Position numbers and translations under genes: made by a program. Below are positions 55,701 to 64,000 of a stretch of DNA of 64,000 nt, piece by piece. Every line of letters begins with the position of its first letter. Within the stretch, counting starts at the first letter, position 1. This DNA is from Micromonospora sp. WMMD1082 (GTDB lineage Bacteria; Actinomycetota; Actinomycetes; Mycobacteriales; Micromonosporaceae), in the NCBI RefSeq assembly GCF_029626175.1, contig NZ_JARUBM010000002.1:1054001-1118000 (forward strand), given 5' to 3'. A model generated the notes under the pieces. It saw only the letters and a list, made by a program, of their open reading frames with translations. It did not search any database and was not told where the DNA came from.

Positions 55701-56464
55701 GCGACCTGCTCGATGGTGCGCTGGTCGGCGACGGCGAAGGTGCGGATCTCCTCCACCTCGTCGCCCCAGAACTCGACCCGGGACGGGTGCTCGTCGGTGG
55801 GCGGGAAGACGTCGAGGATGCCGCCCCGCACGGCGAACTCCCCCCGCTTGGTGACCAGGTCGACCCGCGCGTACGCCATGTCGGTGAGCCGGCGGGCCAC
55901 CTGCTCCAGATCGGCCTCGTCACCGGTGGCGAGCCGCACCGGTTCCAGGTCGCCGAGCCCCTTGAGCTGCGGTTGCAGCACGGAGCGGACCGGTGCCACG
56001 ACCACCCGCAGCGGACCGGTGCGCCCGTGCGCGTCGGTCGAGTCCGGGTGGGCGAGCCGGCGCAGCACGGCCAGCCGCCGGCCGACCGTGTCGGACCGGG
56101 GCGAGAGCCGCTCGTGCGGCAGCGTCTCCCAGCTCGGGAAGGTCGCCACCTGCTCGGGCGGCAGCAGGGCGCCGAGCGCAGCGGCGAGATCCTCGGCCTC
56201 GCGGCTGGTGGCGGTCACCGCGAGCACCGGCCGCCCCGCTCCCCCGGCCGTCCCGCCGCTGCCCTGGCCGCCGTCGGCGCGCGGGCCGCCGGTCTGGTTG
56301 TCGGGATCCGCCGCGACGGCGGCGACCGCGAACGGGCGCAGCGCCGGCGGGGCGGTCAGGTCGAGGCCGTCGACCTGGGCCGCACCGGAGCGCGCCAGGT
56401 CACGCACGCGGGCCAGGCCCGGGTCGGCCAGGGCGGCGGCGAAGAGTCCGCTGAGCGCAGTCAT
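52760..56464 (-). CDS. mfd: Transcription-repair coupling factor Mfd
   Basis: This 1234-aa SF2 translocase has an N-terminal UvrB-like part ([27 protein letters not shown]), an RNA-polymerase interaction domain ([18 protein letters not shown]), Walker [12 protein letters not shown], Walker [28 protein letters not shown], and the C-terminal TRCF domain. It removes stalled RNA polymerase and recruits UvrA. ATG 56464 is chosen from the family N-terminus (MTALSGLF); the open frame extends 4 kb further as antisense shadow. It is followed by the SurA-like and mazG genes. Confidence 0.96.
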   Translation of the reverse strand: MTALSGLFAAALADPGLARVRDLARSGAAQVDGLDLTAPPALRPFAVAAVAADPDNQTGGPRADGGQGSGGTAGGAGRPVLAVTATSREAEDLAAALGALLPPEQVATFPSWETLPHERLSPRSDTVGRRLAVLRRLAHPDSTDAHGRTGPLRVVVAPVRSVLQPQLKGLGDLEPVRLATGDEADLEQVARRLTDMAYARVDLVTKRGEFAVRGGILDVFPPTDEHPSRVEFWGDEVEEIRTFAVADQRTIEQVAQLWAPPCRELLLTPAVRERAATLAGQHPELAEILDKLAGGVPVEGMESLAPVLIGDDSMELLLDCMPAGTHVLLCDPERIRTRAHDLVRTSEEFLAASWAAAAVGGQAPIDLGAAAFRTLADVRATAATLRQPWWTLSPFGLAAPQDGPARQPWEDAPEAVDVTPDDAIAVALAAQPAPLYHGETARVVDDLKRWAGEGWSIVLVFEGHGPAQRAVEVLRDGGLGARLTEQVPAAPGPGELLVTCGSLTGGFVDEAARFVLLTGSDVTGGRGVSTRDMRKLPSRRRNTIDPLELRAGDHVVHEQHGIGRYVELVQRTVNGASREYLVIEYAPSKRGQPGDRLFVPTDQLDQLSRYVGGEQPALHKMGGSDWQKSKARARKAVREIAAQLIQLYAARKASKGHTFAPDTPWQRELEDAFPWQETPDQLAAIDEVKRDMEQSVPMDRLICGDVGYGKTEIAVRAAFKAVQDGKQVAVLVPTTLLVQQHYNTFAERMSQFPVTIRQLSRFQTPKEAEQTLAMVADGTADIVIGTHRLLAAATRFKSLGLVIVDEEQRFGVEHKEHLKSMRASVDVLSMSATPIPRTLEMAITGIREMSTIATPPEERHPVLTAVGAQDDRQVAAAIHRELLRDGQVFYLHNRVESIERAARRLRELVPEARVAVAHGQLGEDALEKVMVGFWEKEYDVLVCTTIVESGIDIPNANTLIVERADLLGLAQLHQIRGRVGRGRERAYAYFLYPPDKPLTEHAHERLATIAQHTELGAGMYVAMKDLEIRGAGNLLGGEQSGHIEGVGFDLYVRMVGEAVSAFKGERPESDGLVDDVRIDLPVDAHLPHDYVGVERLRLEMYRKLAEARDEERLREVTAEMTDRYGEPPAPVQNLFAVARFRLLARQYGLTDVSMQGKHIRFGPLPLPDSKQLRLKRYHPDSVYKSALDQVSVPRPTTRRVGGEPLRDQPLLDWCAQLLTDVLGAPAGVTSGRGA

Positions 56465-56650
56465 GATCACTTCCGGAACGGGGACACGACGATCACCCCG
56501 CGTCCAGCCGGACGGGGGGTTATACCGGTCGACACTATCTCTCCCCGCCGACGATCCGCCTGAGTCCCCGGCTACTGCCGGGCCGCCCGCCGCCGCCACG
56601 TCGGTAGCAGGATCTTGACGCCGGTTCGCGTCTGTGGTCGGCTGCCGGGC

Positions 56651-57574
56651 ATGAGCGGGAAGTTTCGGGTGCAGTTCGACGCGGAGGTCGCGTTCGCCAA
56701 CGGCGGCGGCCTGCGCACCGAGGGGTTCCGGCTGGACATAGCCGGTGACGGGATCGACGACGCCGACCTGGCGGCGCTCTTCGTCCGGCATCTCGGCCTG
56801 CTGATGGTGTCCGACGTGCGGATCACCAACAAGACGATCATCCAGGAGGCGCACAAGGGCGGTCGCGCCGTCGCGGACGCGGCGGGTGGCACCGCAGGTC
56901 GGCGACTGGTCGAGTTGAGTCACGTGGTCACCGACGGGATGATCACCCTGCCCGGCTGGCCGGCGCCCCGGATCAGCGACTGGCTGACCCGCGAGGCGTC
57001 CCGGGAGCGTTACGCACCGGGAACCGAGTTCCACGTGGCCCGGATCGACATGATCGCCAACACCGGCACGTACCTGGACGCCCCCGCGCACCGGTACGCC
57101 GACGGCGCCGACCTGACCGGCATACCGCTGGACCGCCTCGCCGACCTGCCGGGGATGGTGGTCCGGCTGCCCGCCGGCACCCGGGCGGTCGACCGCCTGC
57201 TGCTGGCGCCCTACGACGTCGCCGGCCGGGCCGTGCTGCTGCACACCGGCTGGGACACGCACTTCGGCACCGAGCGGTACGCCGCGCCGGAGGCGCCCTA
57301 CCTGACCGGCGAGGGTGCGCAGGCGCTGGTGGACGCGGGCGCCGCCCTGGTCGGCATCGACTCGATCAACATCGACGACATGAGCCCGGCGGCGGGCGGC
57401 GAACGCCCCGCGCACAGTGCCCTGTTGGCCGCCGGCGTCCCGATCGTGGAGCACCTCACCGGCCTCGACGGGCTCCCACCCGACGGCTTCCGCTTCACCG
57501 CCACCCCACCCAGGGTGGCCGGCATGGCCACCTTCCCCGTCCGCGCCTTCGCAACACTCGACCCGGGAACATGA
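56651..57574 (+). CDS. Cyclase-family (kynurenine formamidase-like) protein with N-terminal extension
   Basis: This 307-aa protein has an N-terminal extension of about 80 residues ([20 protein letters not shown]...), then a cyclase domain starting [14 protein letters not shown]. The usual metal motif HxGTHxDxPxH reads [13 protein letters not shown], so two His positions are Asn and Tyr. Later [11 protein letters not shown] and [11 protein letters not shown] match the family. Metal binding and activity may therefore differ from kynurenine formamidase. It is divergent from mfd. Confidence 0.8.
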   Translation: MSGKFRVQFDAEVAFANGGGLRTEGFRLDIAGDGIDDADLAALFVRHLGLLMVSDVRITNKTIIQEAHKGGRAVADAAGGTAGRRLVELSHVVTDGMITLPGWPAPRISDWLTREASRERYAPGTEFHVARIDMIANTGTYLDAPAHRYADGADLTGIPLDRLADLPGMVVRLPAGTRAVDRLLLAPYDVAGRAVLLHTGWDTHFGTERYAAPEAPYLTGEGAQALVDAGAALVGIDSINIDDMSPAAGGERPAHSALLAAGVPIVEHLTGLDGLPPDGFRFTATPPRVAGMATFPVRAFATLDPGT

Positions 57575-57637
57575 TGAAGGCGACAGCCCAGGGCCCCTCC
57601 TTCTGACCGGCGTCGCGCGGATACGATCGGGGTAGTC

Positions 57638-57651
57638 GGACAGCGCTGTCC
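57638..57651. promoter_or_regulatory. Palindrome in the ppc promoter/leader region
   Basis: GGACAGCGCTGTCC is a perfect 14-bp palindrome 22 nt before the ppc start, just downstream of a -10-like TACGAT (57622-57627). It may be an operator or a leader hairpin. Confidence 0.4.
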
Positions 57652-57673
57652 TTCGTCCTGACGTAAGGAGCGC

Positions 57674-60463
57674 ATGGTGACCGACCAGCACGATCACGAC
57701 GGCCCGGACGCCGCCCTGCGCGCCGACATCCGCCGCCTGGGCACGCTGCTCGGGCAGACCCTGGCCCGCCAGGAGGGCCGCCCCCTGCTCGACCTCGTCG
57801 AGGAGATCCGCGCCCAGGTCCGCACCGACGCCCCGGCCGCCGCCCGGCGGCTGGGCGGGCTCGACGTGACCACCGGCACCAAGCTGGCCCGCGCCTTCTC
57901 CACCTACTTCCACCTGGCCAACATCACCGAGCAGGTGCACCGCGCCCGCGACCTGCGCCGCCGCCGCGCCGTGCACGGCGGCTGGCTGGACCAGGCGGCC
58001 AGGATGATCGCCGAGCGCGGGGTGCCGGCCGAGGAGATCGCCGCCGTGGCCCGCCGGTTGGCGGTACGCCCGGTCTTCACCGCCCACCCCACCGAGGCGG
58101 CCCGCCGGTCGATCCTGTCCAAGCTGCGCGCGATCGCCGACGAGCTGGACACCGAGACGGCCAACGCGATCCTCTACGGCGCCAGCGACGAGGGCCCGGC
58201 GAACCGGCGGCTGGCCGAGCTGCTCGATCTCATGTGGCAGACCGACGAGCTGCGCCTGGACCGGCCGGATCCGACCGACGAGGCCCGCAACGCCATCTAC
58301 TACCTGCGTGACCTGTTCGCCGAGGCGGCCCCGCAGGTGCTCACCGACCTGGCCGAGACGCTGCGTACGCTCGGCGTGGAGACCTCGCCGACGGCCCGGC
58401 CGCTGACCTTCGGCACCTGGATCGGCGGCGACCGGGACGGCAACCCGTTCGTCACCCCGACGGTGACCCGCGAGGTGCTGGCCATCCAGCACGAGCACGG
58501 CCTGACCGCCACCGAGGCGGCGATGGAAGAGCTGATCAACGAGGTGTCGGTCTCCCGCCGGCTGCGCGGGGTGTCGCTCGACCTCTCCGCCAGCCTCGCC
58601 GCCGACCTCGACGCGCTGCCCGAGGTGGCGCCCCGGTTCCGCCGGGTCAACGCCGAGGAGCCGTACCGTCTCAAGGCCCGCTGCGTACGCGCCAAGCTCG
58701 CCAACACCCGGGCCCGGCTGCGCCAGGGCACGCCGCACGTGCCGGGGCGGGACTATCGCGGCTCGGCCGAGCTGATCGCCGACCTGGAACTGCTGCGCGC
58801 CTCGCTGGCCCGCAACTCCGGCCAGCTCACCGCCGTGGGGCGGCTCGCCGCCACCATCCGTACCGTCTCCGCGTTCGGCCTGCACCTGGCCACCATGGAC
58901 GTCCGCGAGCACGCCGAGAAGCACCACGAGGTGCTCACCCAGTTCTACCGGGCGGTGGGCGAGGTCGACGACTATCCGTCGCTGAGCCGGCTGGAGCGCA
59001 CCAAGCTGCTCGCCGACGAGCTGACCGGCCGCCGGCCGCTGTCCACCGTGGACACGCCGCTGAGCGAGACGGCCCGCAAGACGTTCGACGTGTTCGCCAC
59101 CATCCGCGACGCGCAGGACCGGTTCGGCGCCGAGGTGATCGAGTCGTACATCATCTCGATGACCCTCGGCGTGGACGACGTGCTGGCCGCGGTGGTGCTC
59201 GCCCGCGAGGCCGGGCTGGTCGACGTGCACACCGGCCGCGCCCGGGTCGGCTTCGTGCCGTTGCTGGAGACCCCGGCCGAGCTGAACTCCGGCGGCGAGA
59301 TGCTCGACGAGCTGCTGTCGCTGCCGGCGTACCGGGCGCTGGTGGCGGCCCGGGGCGACGTGCAGGAGGTGATGCTCGGCTACTCCGACTCCAACAAGGA
59401 GGCCGGCATCACCACCAGCCAGTGGTCCATCCACCGGGCGCAGCGGGCGCTGCGGGACGTGGCCGCCCGGCACGGGGTGCACCTGCGGCTCTTCCACGGC
59501 CGGGGCGGCACCGTGGGGCGCGGCGGCGGCCCGACGCACGACGCGGTCCTGGCCCAGCCGTACGGCACGCTGGACGGTGCGATCAAGGTGACCGAGCAGG
59601 GCGAGGTCATCTCCGACAAGTACACGCTGCCCGCGCTGGCCCGGGAGAACCTGGAACTGACCGTGGCCGCGGTGCTCCAGGCGACGCTGCTGCACACCGC
59701 ACCCCGGCAGCCGGCCGAGATGCTGGAACGCTGGGACGCCGCGATGGACGTGGTCTCGGAGTCGGCGTTCCGGTCGTACCGGTCGCTGGTGGAGGATCCG
59801 GACCTGCCGGCGTACTTCTGGGCGTCCACCCCCACCGAGCTGCTCGGCGCGCTGAACATCGGCTCCCGGCCGGCGAAGCGGCCGAACACCGGCGCCGGGC
59901 TGTCCGGGCTGCGGGCCATTCCCTGGGTGTTCGGCTGGACCCAGACCCGGCAGATCGTGCCCGGCTGGTTCGGGGTCGGCTCGGGCCTGGCCGCCGCCCG
60001 CGAGGCCGGCCTGGCCGACGTGCTGGCCGAGATGCACCGCAACTGGCACTTCTTCCGCACGTTCCTGTCGAACGTCGAGATGATGCTGACCAAGACCGAC
60101 CTCAGCATCGCCCGCCGATACGTGGAGACCCTGGTGCCGAAGAAGCTGCACCCGATCTTCGCCAAGATCGAAGAGGAGTACGAGCTGACCCGGCGCGAGG
60201 TGCTGGCCGTCACCGACTCCCCCGACCTGCTGGAGAACTCCCCGGTGCTGCAACGCACCCTCGCCGTACGCGACACCTACCTGGAGCCGCTGCACCATCT
60301 CCAGGTGGCGCTGCTGCGGCAGTACCGCGAGTCCGGTGCGGCGGGGCGAGCGGTGGCCACCGCACCGGGCAGCCGGCGTGCCCCCAGCGACGGCACCGCT
60401 TTGGAACGCGCCCTGCTCACCACCGTCAACGGCATCGCCGCCGGCATGCGCAACACCGGCTGA
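57674..60463 (+). CDS. ppc: Phosphoenolpyruvate carboxylase
   Basis: This 929-aa enzyme has FTAHPTEA (His138), [43 protein letters not shown] and the conserved C-terminal QKNTG-like end (MRNTG). It carboxylates PEP to oxaloacetate, feeding the TCA cycle. ATG 57674 follows AAGGAGC. A -10-like TACGAT and a 14-bp palindrome precede it. Confidence 0.97.
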   Translation: MVTDQHDHDGPDAALRADIRRLGTLLGQTLARQEGRPLLDLVEEIRAQVRTDAPAAARRLGGLDVTTGTKLARAFSTYFHLANITEQVHRARDLRRRRAVHGGWLDQAARMIAERGVPAEEIAAVARRLAVRPVFTAHPTEAARRSILSKLRAIADELDTETANAILYGASDEGPANRRLAELLDLMWQTDELRLDRPDPTDEARNAIYYLRDLFAEAAPQVLTDLAETLRTLGVETSPTARPLTFGTWIGGDRDGNPFVTPTVTREVLAIQHEHGLTATEAAMEELINEVSVSRRLRGVSLDLSASLAADLDALPEVAPRFRRVNAEEPYRLKARCVRAKLANTRARLRQGTPHVPGRDYRGSAELIADLELLRASLARNSGQLTAVGRLAATIRTVSAFGLHLATMDVREHAEKHHEVLTQFYRAVGEVDDYPSLSRLERTKLLADELTGRRPLSTVDTPLSETARKTFDVFATIRDAQDRFGAEVIESYIISMTLGVDDVLAAVVLAREAGLVDVHTGRARVGFVPLLETPAELNSGGEMLDELLSLPAYRALVAARGDVQEVMLGYSDSNKEAGITTSQWSIHRAQRALRDVAARHGVHLRLFHGRGGTVGRGGGPTHDAVLAQPYGTLDGAIKVTEQGEVISDKYTLPALARENLELTVAAVLQATLLHTAPRQPAEMLERWDAAMDVVSESAFRSYRSLVEDPDLPAYFWASTPTELLGALNIGSRPAKRPNTGAGLSGLRAIPWVFGWTQTRQIVPGWFGVGSGLAAAREAGLADVLAEMHRNWHFFRTFLSNVEMMLTKTDLSIARRYVETLVPKKLHPIFAKIEEEYELTRREVLAVTDSPDLLENSPVLQRTLAVRDTYLEPLHHLQVALLRQYRESGAAGRAVATAPGSRRAPSDGTALERALLTTVNGIAAGMRNTG

Positions 60464-60506
60464 CGGGGCGGCGCCTGCCGGACACCGGTCGCCGTCGACG
60501 CCAGCG

Positions 60507-61244
60507 TCAGAAGTCGCCGCCGCCGAAGTCACCACCGAAGTCGCCATCGAAGTCACCGAAGTCGCCGCCACCGACATCACCGGCGCCGACGTCGCCCGGG
60601 TCGACCGCCTCGCTGGCGGCGCTGGCGTCGTAGCCGGGGTCGCCGAAGGAGGGCGAGAAGAGGGCGTCGGCGATCAGCATGCCGCCGAGTACGCCGACAC
60701 CGGCGCCCAACGCCGTCTTCCACCACGGAGTGGAGTACCAGCCCGCCGGCACCGGTCGGCCCCGCACCTGCCCGCCGGGGTAGTAGTACGGAGTGTCCTG
60801 GCCGGGTTGCGGGCCGGCCTTGAACGTCTGGCCCTGCACGTCCACCTGACGCGGCACGGTCAGCTCACCAGCGCCACTTGCGGCGGCCAGCGGTGGCAGG
60901 GCCGGCCCCGGGTCGATGCCGAGCGCCAGCCGGGCCGCCCGGATGTAGGTGAGCCCTTCCACCGCGCTCTCCCGGGCAAGTCGATACTGCGTGATGGTCC
61001 GCGCCTGCTCCAGTTGCGAACCGGCGGCGTGGTAGCGCTCAGCGGCATCGGCCAGCGCCTGGCGTACCGCCGGGTCCTCACCGCTGAGGTTCATCACCTG
61101 GCCGCCGAGGCGTTCGTACCACCGGCGGGCGTCGGCCTGCACGTCGGCGAGGCTGCGGGCGTCCCGCGCCGCGCGTTCCCGCCGCCACCAGATCAGCACG
61201 CCGCCGAGCAGCGCCACCACGACAGTCAGCAGCAGAAGTTCCAC
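60507..61244 (-). CDS. Membrane protein with Gly/Asp/Phe-rich tail
   Basis: This protein of about 245 aa has an N-terminal membrane helix ([26 protein letters not shown]), a helical region ([50 protein letters not shown]), a Pro/Gly/Tyr-rich stretch with [15 protein letters not shown], a second membrane segment and a GDFGG-type tail. GTG 61244 is chosen because TAGGTT (minus, 61256-61251) is 6 nt upstream. Function unknown. The Gly/Asp/Phe tail may mediate self-association. Confidence 0.7.
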   Translation of the reverse strand: MELLLLTVVVALLGGVLIWWRRERAARDARSLADVQADARRWYERLGGQVMNLSGEDPAVRQALADAAERYHAAGSQLEQARTITQYRLARESAVEGLTYIRAARLALGIDPGPALPPLAAASGAGELTVPRQVDVQGQTFKAGPQPGQDTPYYYPGGQVRGRPVPAGWYSTPWWKTALGAGVGVLGGMLIADALFSPSFGDPGYDASAASEAVDPGDVGAGDVGGGDFGDFDGDFGGDFGGGDF

Positions 61245-61320
61245 CACTCCAACCTACCCAGCCGGCGCCATCGTCCCACCTGCTAGATCCACCGACCGGG
61301 TCCGCGCCCGGCAACCTGCG

Positions 61321-61959
61321 TCACATGATCGAACGCAGGGCGCCGTTGCCGAGCAGGAGCGCGATGACCGCGAGACTCAGGTAGGTCAGGCGGCGCAGGG
61401 TCCGGCGCCGCTGCGGCGCCCGCGACAGCAGGACAGCGGTGGTCAACTGGCCGGCCAGCACCATCAACGGGGCGAAGAAGAGCAGCCCGTCGCGCTGGGA
61501 TCCGCCGAAGGCCGGCGTCGGATACACCGAGCGAAGCGCGGAATCGACCATGCCGGGCCAGGTGACCGGCATCCGATCACCGACGATCGCCTGCGAGGCG
61601 GTCGCGAGGAAGTCGTACGCCACCAGGAGCACCAGGACGATCGCGCTACCGCGCAGCACCGACTCCCACCATTCCAGCGGCGTCGGCCAGGATGCCGACC
61701 GGAGACCCGACAGGAGCCCACCCGGTACGACCTGCGCCGAGGAACGCAGTTCGGCTGCGTACTCCCGGGGCGATTCCATCGCGACGTGCTCGGGATTCTC
61801 GCGCAGATGCGTACGCAGATCGTCGACCAGTTCGCGCCGACGACGCCACGGCACGTCCAGGAGAAGGTTGTCCACCGCGGCGACGTACGCCTGCACGTCC
61901 ACCGAACCGGCCGGCGTCATCTCGCCGGAATCCACACCGGCCTGCCCCGAGTCACCCAT
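61321..61959 (-). CDS. HAAS/DUF1700-type membrane protein coupled to PadR
   Basis: This 212-aa protein has an N-terminal helical HAAS-like region (AYVAAVDNLLLDVPWRRRRELVDDLRTHLRENP) and three or four membrane helices (SAIVLVLLVAYDFLA, LLFFAPLMVLAGQLTTAVLL, LTYLSLAVIALLLGNGALRS). The gene overlaps the PadR gene by 8 nt. HAAS-domain proteins commonly pair with PadR-like regulators and may sense a membrane signal. Confidence 0.75.
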   Translation of the reverse strand: MGDSGQAGVDSGEMTPAGSVDVQAYVAAVDNLLLDVPWRRRRELVDDLRTHLRENPEHVAMESPREYAAELRSSAQVVPGGLLSGLRSASWPTPLEWWESVLRGSAIVLVLLVAYDFLATASQAIVGDRMPVTWPGMVDSALRSVYPTPAFGGSQRDGLLFFAPLMVLAGQLTTAVLLSRAPQRRRTLRRLTYLSLAVIALLLGNGALRSIM

Positions 61960-62284
61960 CTTCTCTCCTCATCTCCAACAGCAGATTGACCGCCTGGGCG
62001 AGACGCGACCATTCCGCCTCCGCCGCGTCCAGGCTGGTGCACCCCTTCGGGGTGATCGCGTAGTACTTGCGGGCGGGGCCGGCGGTCGACGGCACCAGCC
62101 GGGCGGTGACCAGTTCGTCCTGCTCCAACCTGCGGAGCACGCCGTAGACCGACGGATCGCCGAGCGGTGTGATGCCCGCCTTCCTGAGCAGCTCCAACAA
62201 CTCCAGCCCGTACACCTCGCGGCGAGAGATCGTCGCCAGGACGGCGACCTCCAGCACGCCCTTGAGCAGTTGACTTGACTTCAC
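61952..62284 (-). CDS. PadR-family transcriptional regulator
   Basis: This 110-aa winged-helix protein has LLKGVLEVAVLATISRREVYGLELLELLRKAG, SVYGVLRRLEQDELVTARLVP and GPARKYYAITPKG, the standard PadR core. GTG 62284 is 6 nt after TATAAA (minus, 62296-62291), so the message is leaderless. It probably represses its own two-gene operon with the HAAS membrane protein. Confidence 0.92.
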   Translation of the reverse strand: MKSSQLLKGVLEVAVLATISRREVYGLELLELLRKAGITPLGDPSVYGVLRRLEQDELVTARLVPSTAGPARKYYAITPKGCTSLDAAEAEWSRLAQAVNLLLEMRREDG

Positions 62285-62391
62285 CTAATCTTTATAGCGC
62301 AGTACCATGCATTGCACAATACTGGTTTCCACCGGCGAGGCGCGGGCGCCGGTCGGGGCGGGAACGGCTCATCTTTGGCAAGCTCGTCAGG

Positions 62392-63564
62392 ATGGAGCTC
62401 TCGACCCTGGCGGTTGTCGTCGTCTGCCTCGGCGCCGGTGGCGCGGTCGGTTGGTTCGCCGCCCGGTCGCGCTCGGCCACCGAGATCGCCCGGCTGGACG
62501 CCACCCTGCGGGCGACCCGCGAGGGTGAGGGGCGGCTGGAGCAGTCGATGCGGGCGTTGAGTTACGAGGCGACGGCACAGTCGCAGGAGGCGGTCGCCCG
62601 GGCGGTGGCCCCGCTGCACGAGACCCTGCGCCGCTACGAGCAGCGGGTGGCCGAGCTGGAGCACGACCGGGTCGACGCGTACGCCGAGCTGCGCGAGCAG
62701 GTGCGCTCGATGAGCGCCGTCTCGGGCGAGCTGCGCACCGAGACCAAGCAGCTGGTGGCGGCGTTGCGAGCACCGCAGGTACGCGGCCGGTGGGGCGAGC
62801 ACCAGCTGCGCCGCATCGTCGAGGCCGCCGGTATGCTGGAGCATTGCGACTTCTCCGAGCAGGTCACCGCCGCCACCGACCACCAGACCGTACGCCCCGA
62901 CCTGGTGGTCCGCCTGCACGGCGGCCGGACGGTGGTGGTGGACGCCAAGGCGCCCTTCGACGCGTACCTCACCGCCATGGAGGCGCGCGACGAGCGTGGC
63001 CGTGACGCCCAGCTCGACGCGCACGCGAAGCACCTGCGGGCGCACGTCGACGCGCTGGCCGCCAAGTCGTACTGGGCCGCGTTCGAGTCCACTCCCGAGT
63101 TCGTGGTGCTCTTCGTGCCGGCCGACACGTTCCTCGACGTGGCGCTGCAACGCGACCCCACGCTGCTGGAGCACGCCTTCGCCCGTAACGTGGTGCTCGC
63201 CACGCCGGCCACCCTGGTCGCGCTGCTGCGTACGGTGGCCTGGTCCTGGCGGCAGGAACAGCTCGCCCGCAACGCCGTGGCGGTGCACTCGCTGGCCCGA
63301 GAACTGTACGGGCGGCTGTCCACCCTCGGTGACCACGTCGGCAAGCTCGGCGCCTCGCTCGGCGGCGCGGTGACCGCGTACAACCGGGCGGTGGGTTCGC
63401 TGGAGGCGCGGGTGCTGGTGAGCGCCCGCAAGCTGGCCGAACTGGGCGTGTCGGATCAGGAGCTGACCGTGCCGGGGCAGGTGGAGCTGGCACCACGGCA
63501 GCCCCAGGCACCCGAACTGGTGGCCGACGATTCCACAGCGGATGGTCGAAGTCGGTCGAACTAG
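62392..63564 (+). CDS. rmuC: DNA recombination protein RmuC
   Basis: This 390-aa protein has an N-terminal membrane helix (LSTLAVVVVCLGAGGAVGWFA), a long coiled coil (about 30-120), and the RmuC nuclease-like domain with RGRWGEHQLRRIVEAAGM, VVVDAKAPFDAYL and FESTPEFVVLFVPADTFLDVAL. It limits rearrangements at inverted repeats. ATG 62392 is chosen; the longer open frame crosses the PadR promoter. Confidence 0.93.
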   Translation: MELSTLAVVVVCLGAGGAVGWFAARSRSATEIARLDATLRATREGEGRLEQSMRALSYEATAQSQEAVARAVAPLHETLRRYEQRVAELEHDRVDAYAELREQVRSMSAVSGELRTETKQLVAALRAPQVRGRWGEHQLRRIVEAAGMLEHCDFSEQVTAATDHQTVRPDLVVRLHGGRTVVVDAKAPFDAYLTAMEARDERGRDAQLDAHAKHLRAHVDALAAKSYWAAFESTPEFVVLFVPADTFLDVALQRDPTLLEHAFARNVVLATPATLVALLRTVAWSWRQEQLARNAVAVHSLARELYGRLSTLGDHVGKLGASLGGAVTAYNRAVGSLEARVLVSARKLAELGVSDQELTVPGQVELAPRQPQAPELVADDSTADGRSRSN

Positions 63565-63593
63565 TCGAGCCCTTACCACCTTCGATGTGACAA

Positions 63594-63608
63594 TACGCGT
63601 CTCGCGTA
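63594..63608. promoter_or_regulatory. Inverted repeat upstream of the secreted peptidase gene
   Basis: TACGCGTCTCGCGTA is a 6-bp inverted repeat with a 3-nt centre, about 118 nt before the start codon at 63726. Flanking TGTGAC and GTCACA add wider symmetry. It is a candidate operator; no regulator is evident. Confidence 0.35.
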
Positions 63609-63725
63609 TCACGAGATGGTCACAACGTACCCGGCGGTAGTGACATCGATGGTCGACACCACGAAGGATTCGGCTCACGCGTGCCCTGCATCTGAGGGCG
63701 CCCTGTTCTCTGGAGGAAAGAGAAC

Positions 63726-64000
63726 GTGAGCAAACCCCGAAACCTGAGCCGGCGCACCTCCGCCGCGCTCTTCGCCTCGGTCATGGCCGCCAGCGCCGTG
63801 ACCGTGGTGGGCGGCGCCGCCACGGCGAGCGCCGCTCCTGCCGGACCCGACGCCGCGCAGGCCACCCCCGCCGAGGCGTTGGGCCAGCACGACGCCAAGC
63901 TGCTCGCCGAGGCGGAGGCGAAGAAGGCCCCCACCGTCACGATGATCGTCGCCACCGAGAAGGGGAAGGCGAAGGACGTCGCCGACGACCTCACGGACCT
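63726..64000 (+). CDS. Secreted S8-type peptidase, N-terminal part
   Basis: The gene begins at GTG 63726, 5 nt after a GGAGGAAAGA site, and runs off the window. It encodes a signal peptide (MSKPRNLSRRTSAALFASVM, then AASAVTVVGGAATASAAPA) and the start of a prodomain (KKAPTVTMIVATEKGKAKDVADDL). That prodomain resembles the inhibitor I9-like pro-region of subtilases. The catalytic domain is beyond the edge, so the call rests on the prodomain. Confidence 0.6.
   Translation, partial: MSKPRNLSRRTSAALFASVMAASAVTVVGGAATASAAPAGPDAAQATPAEALGQHDAKLLAEAEAKKAPTVTMIVATEKGKAKDVADDLTD

Noticed and set aside
52511..56563. A 1350-codon open frame on the plus strand
   Set aside because: It is antisense to mfd, whose domains and motifs are unmistakable. 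High-GC codon bias leaves long open antisense frames, and this one has no family resemblance.

Overview
The window is 64 kb of high-GC DNA from an actinomycete, most likely a Micromonosporaceae (Micromonospora/Salinispora type). Evidence is the GC-rich third codon positions, many GTG starts, ATGA/GTGA overlaps, leaderless promoters of the form TANNNT-N6/7-start, actinobacterial families (DUF501, Mrf, the anchored-repeat ABC system) and a tRNA-Leu(UAA) of the bldA type. About 65 genes are described, mostly housekeeping, with three accessory patches: an AbiEii-like pair, a Phd/RelE module in a repeat-bounded scar, and an IS110-family element.

Layout. 1-4.2 kb: 5' part of a transsulfuration gene (minus strand), an AbiEii-like pair, a HIT protein, msrA, a GNAT remnant and a toxin-antitoxin module flanked by a 23-bp direct repeat copied from msrA. 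4.2-9.1 kb: a three-gene operon for the osmoprotectant N-acetylglutaminylglutamine amide. 9.1-10.9 kb: a highly structured leader with a 12-codon ORF, then RNase Z and a GNAT enzyme. 10.9-19.7 kb: a truncated TPR regulator, cutA, a secreted intradiol dioxygenase, cystathionine beta-synthase, twin SGNH hydrolases coupled through a 21-codon ORF, and a thiolase.

19.8-33.4 kb: a BI-1 membrane protein, then what reads as a zinc-starvation island. Zinc-free ribosomal paralogues (rpmB, rpmG, rpsN) lie divergent from mrf. Next come six extracellular proteins or lipoproteins sharing a GHxD ... HxHxNWxF signature, a DUF916 protein and a Zn/Mn-type ABC transporter. Four Zur-box-like sites mark the transcription units. 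The surface proteins probably collect metal and pass it to the ABC transporter, while the alternative ribosomal proteins spare zinc.

33.5-48.4 kb: the bldA-type tRNA, a polytopic membrane protein, an NDH-2-like oxidoreductase, a MoxR/DUF58/DUF4129 operon split by the IS110 element, a family-5 uracil-DNA glycosylase, a dienelactone hydrolase, Ppx/GppA, an acetyltransferase, DUF501, FtsB and enolase. 48.6-64 kb: a lipoprotein, a DUF885 enzyme, MazG, a SurA-like lipoprotein, Mfd, a cyclase-family protein, PEP carboxylase, small membrane proteins, a PadR regulator, RmuC and the start of a secreted subtilase-like protein.
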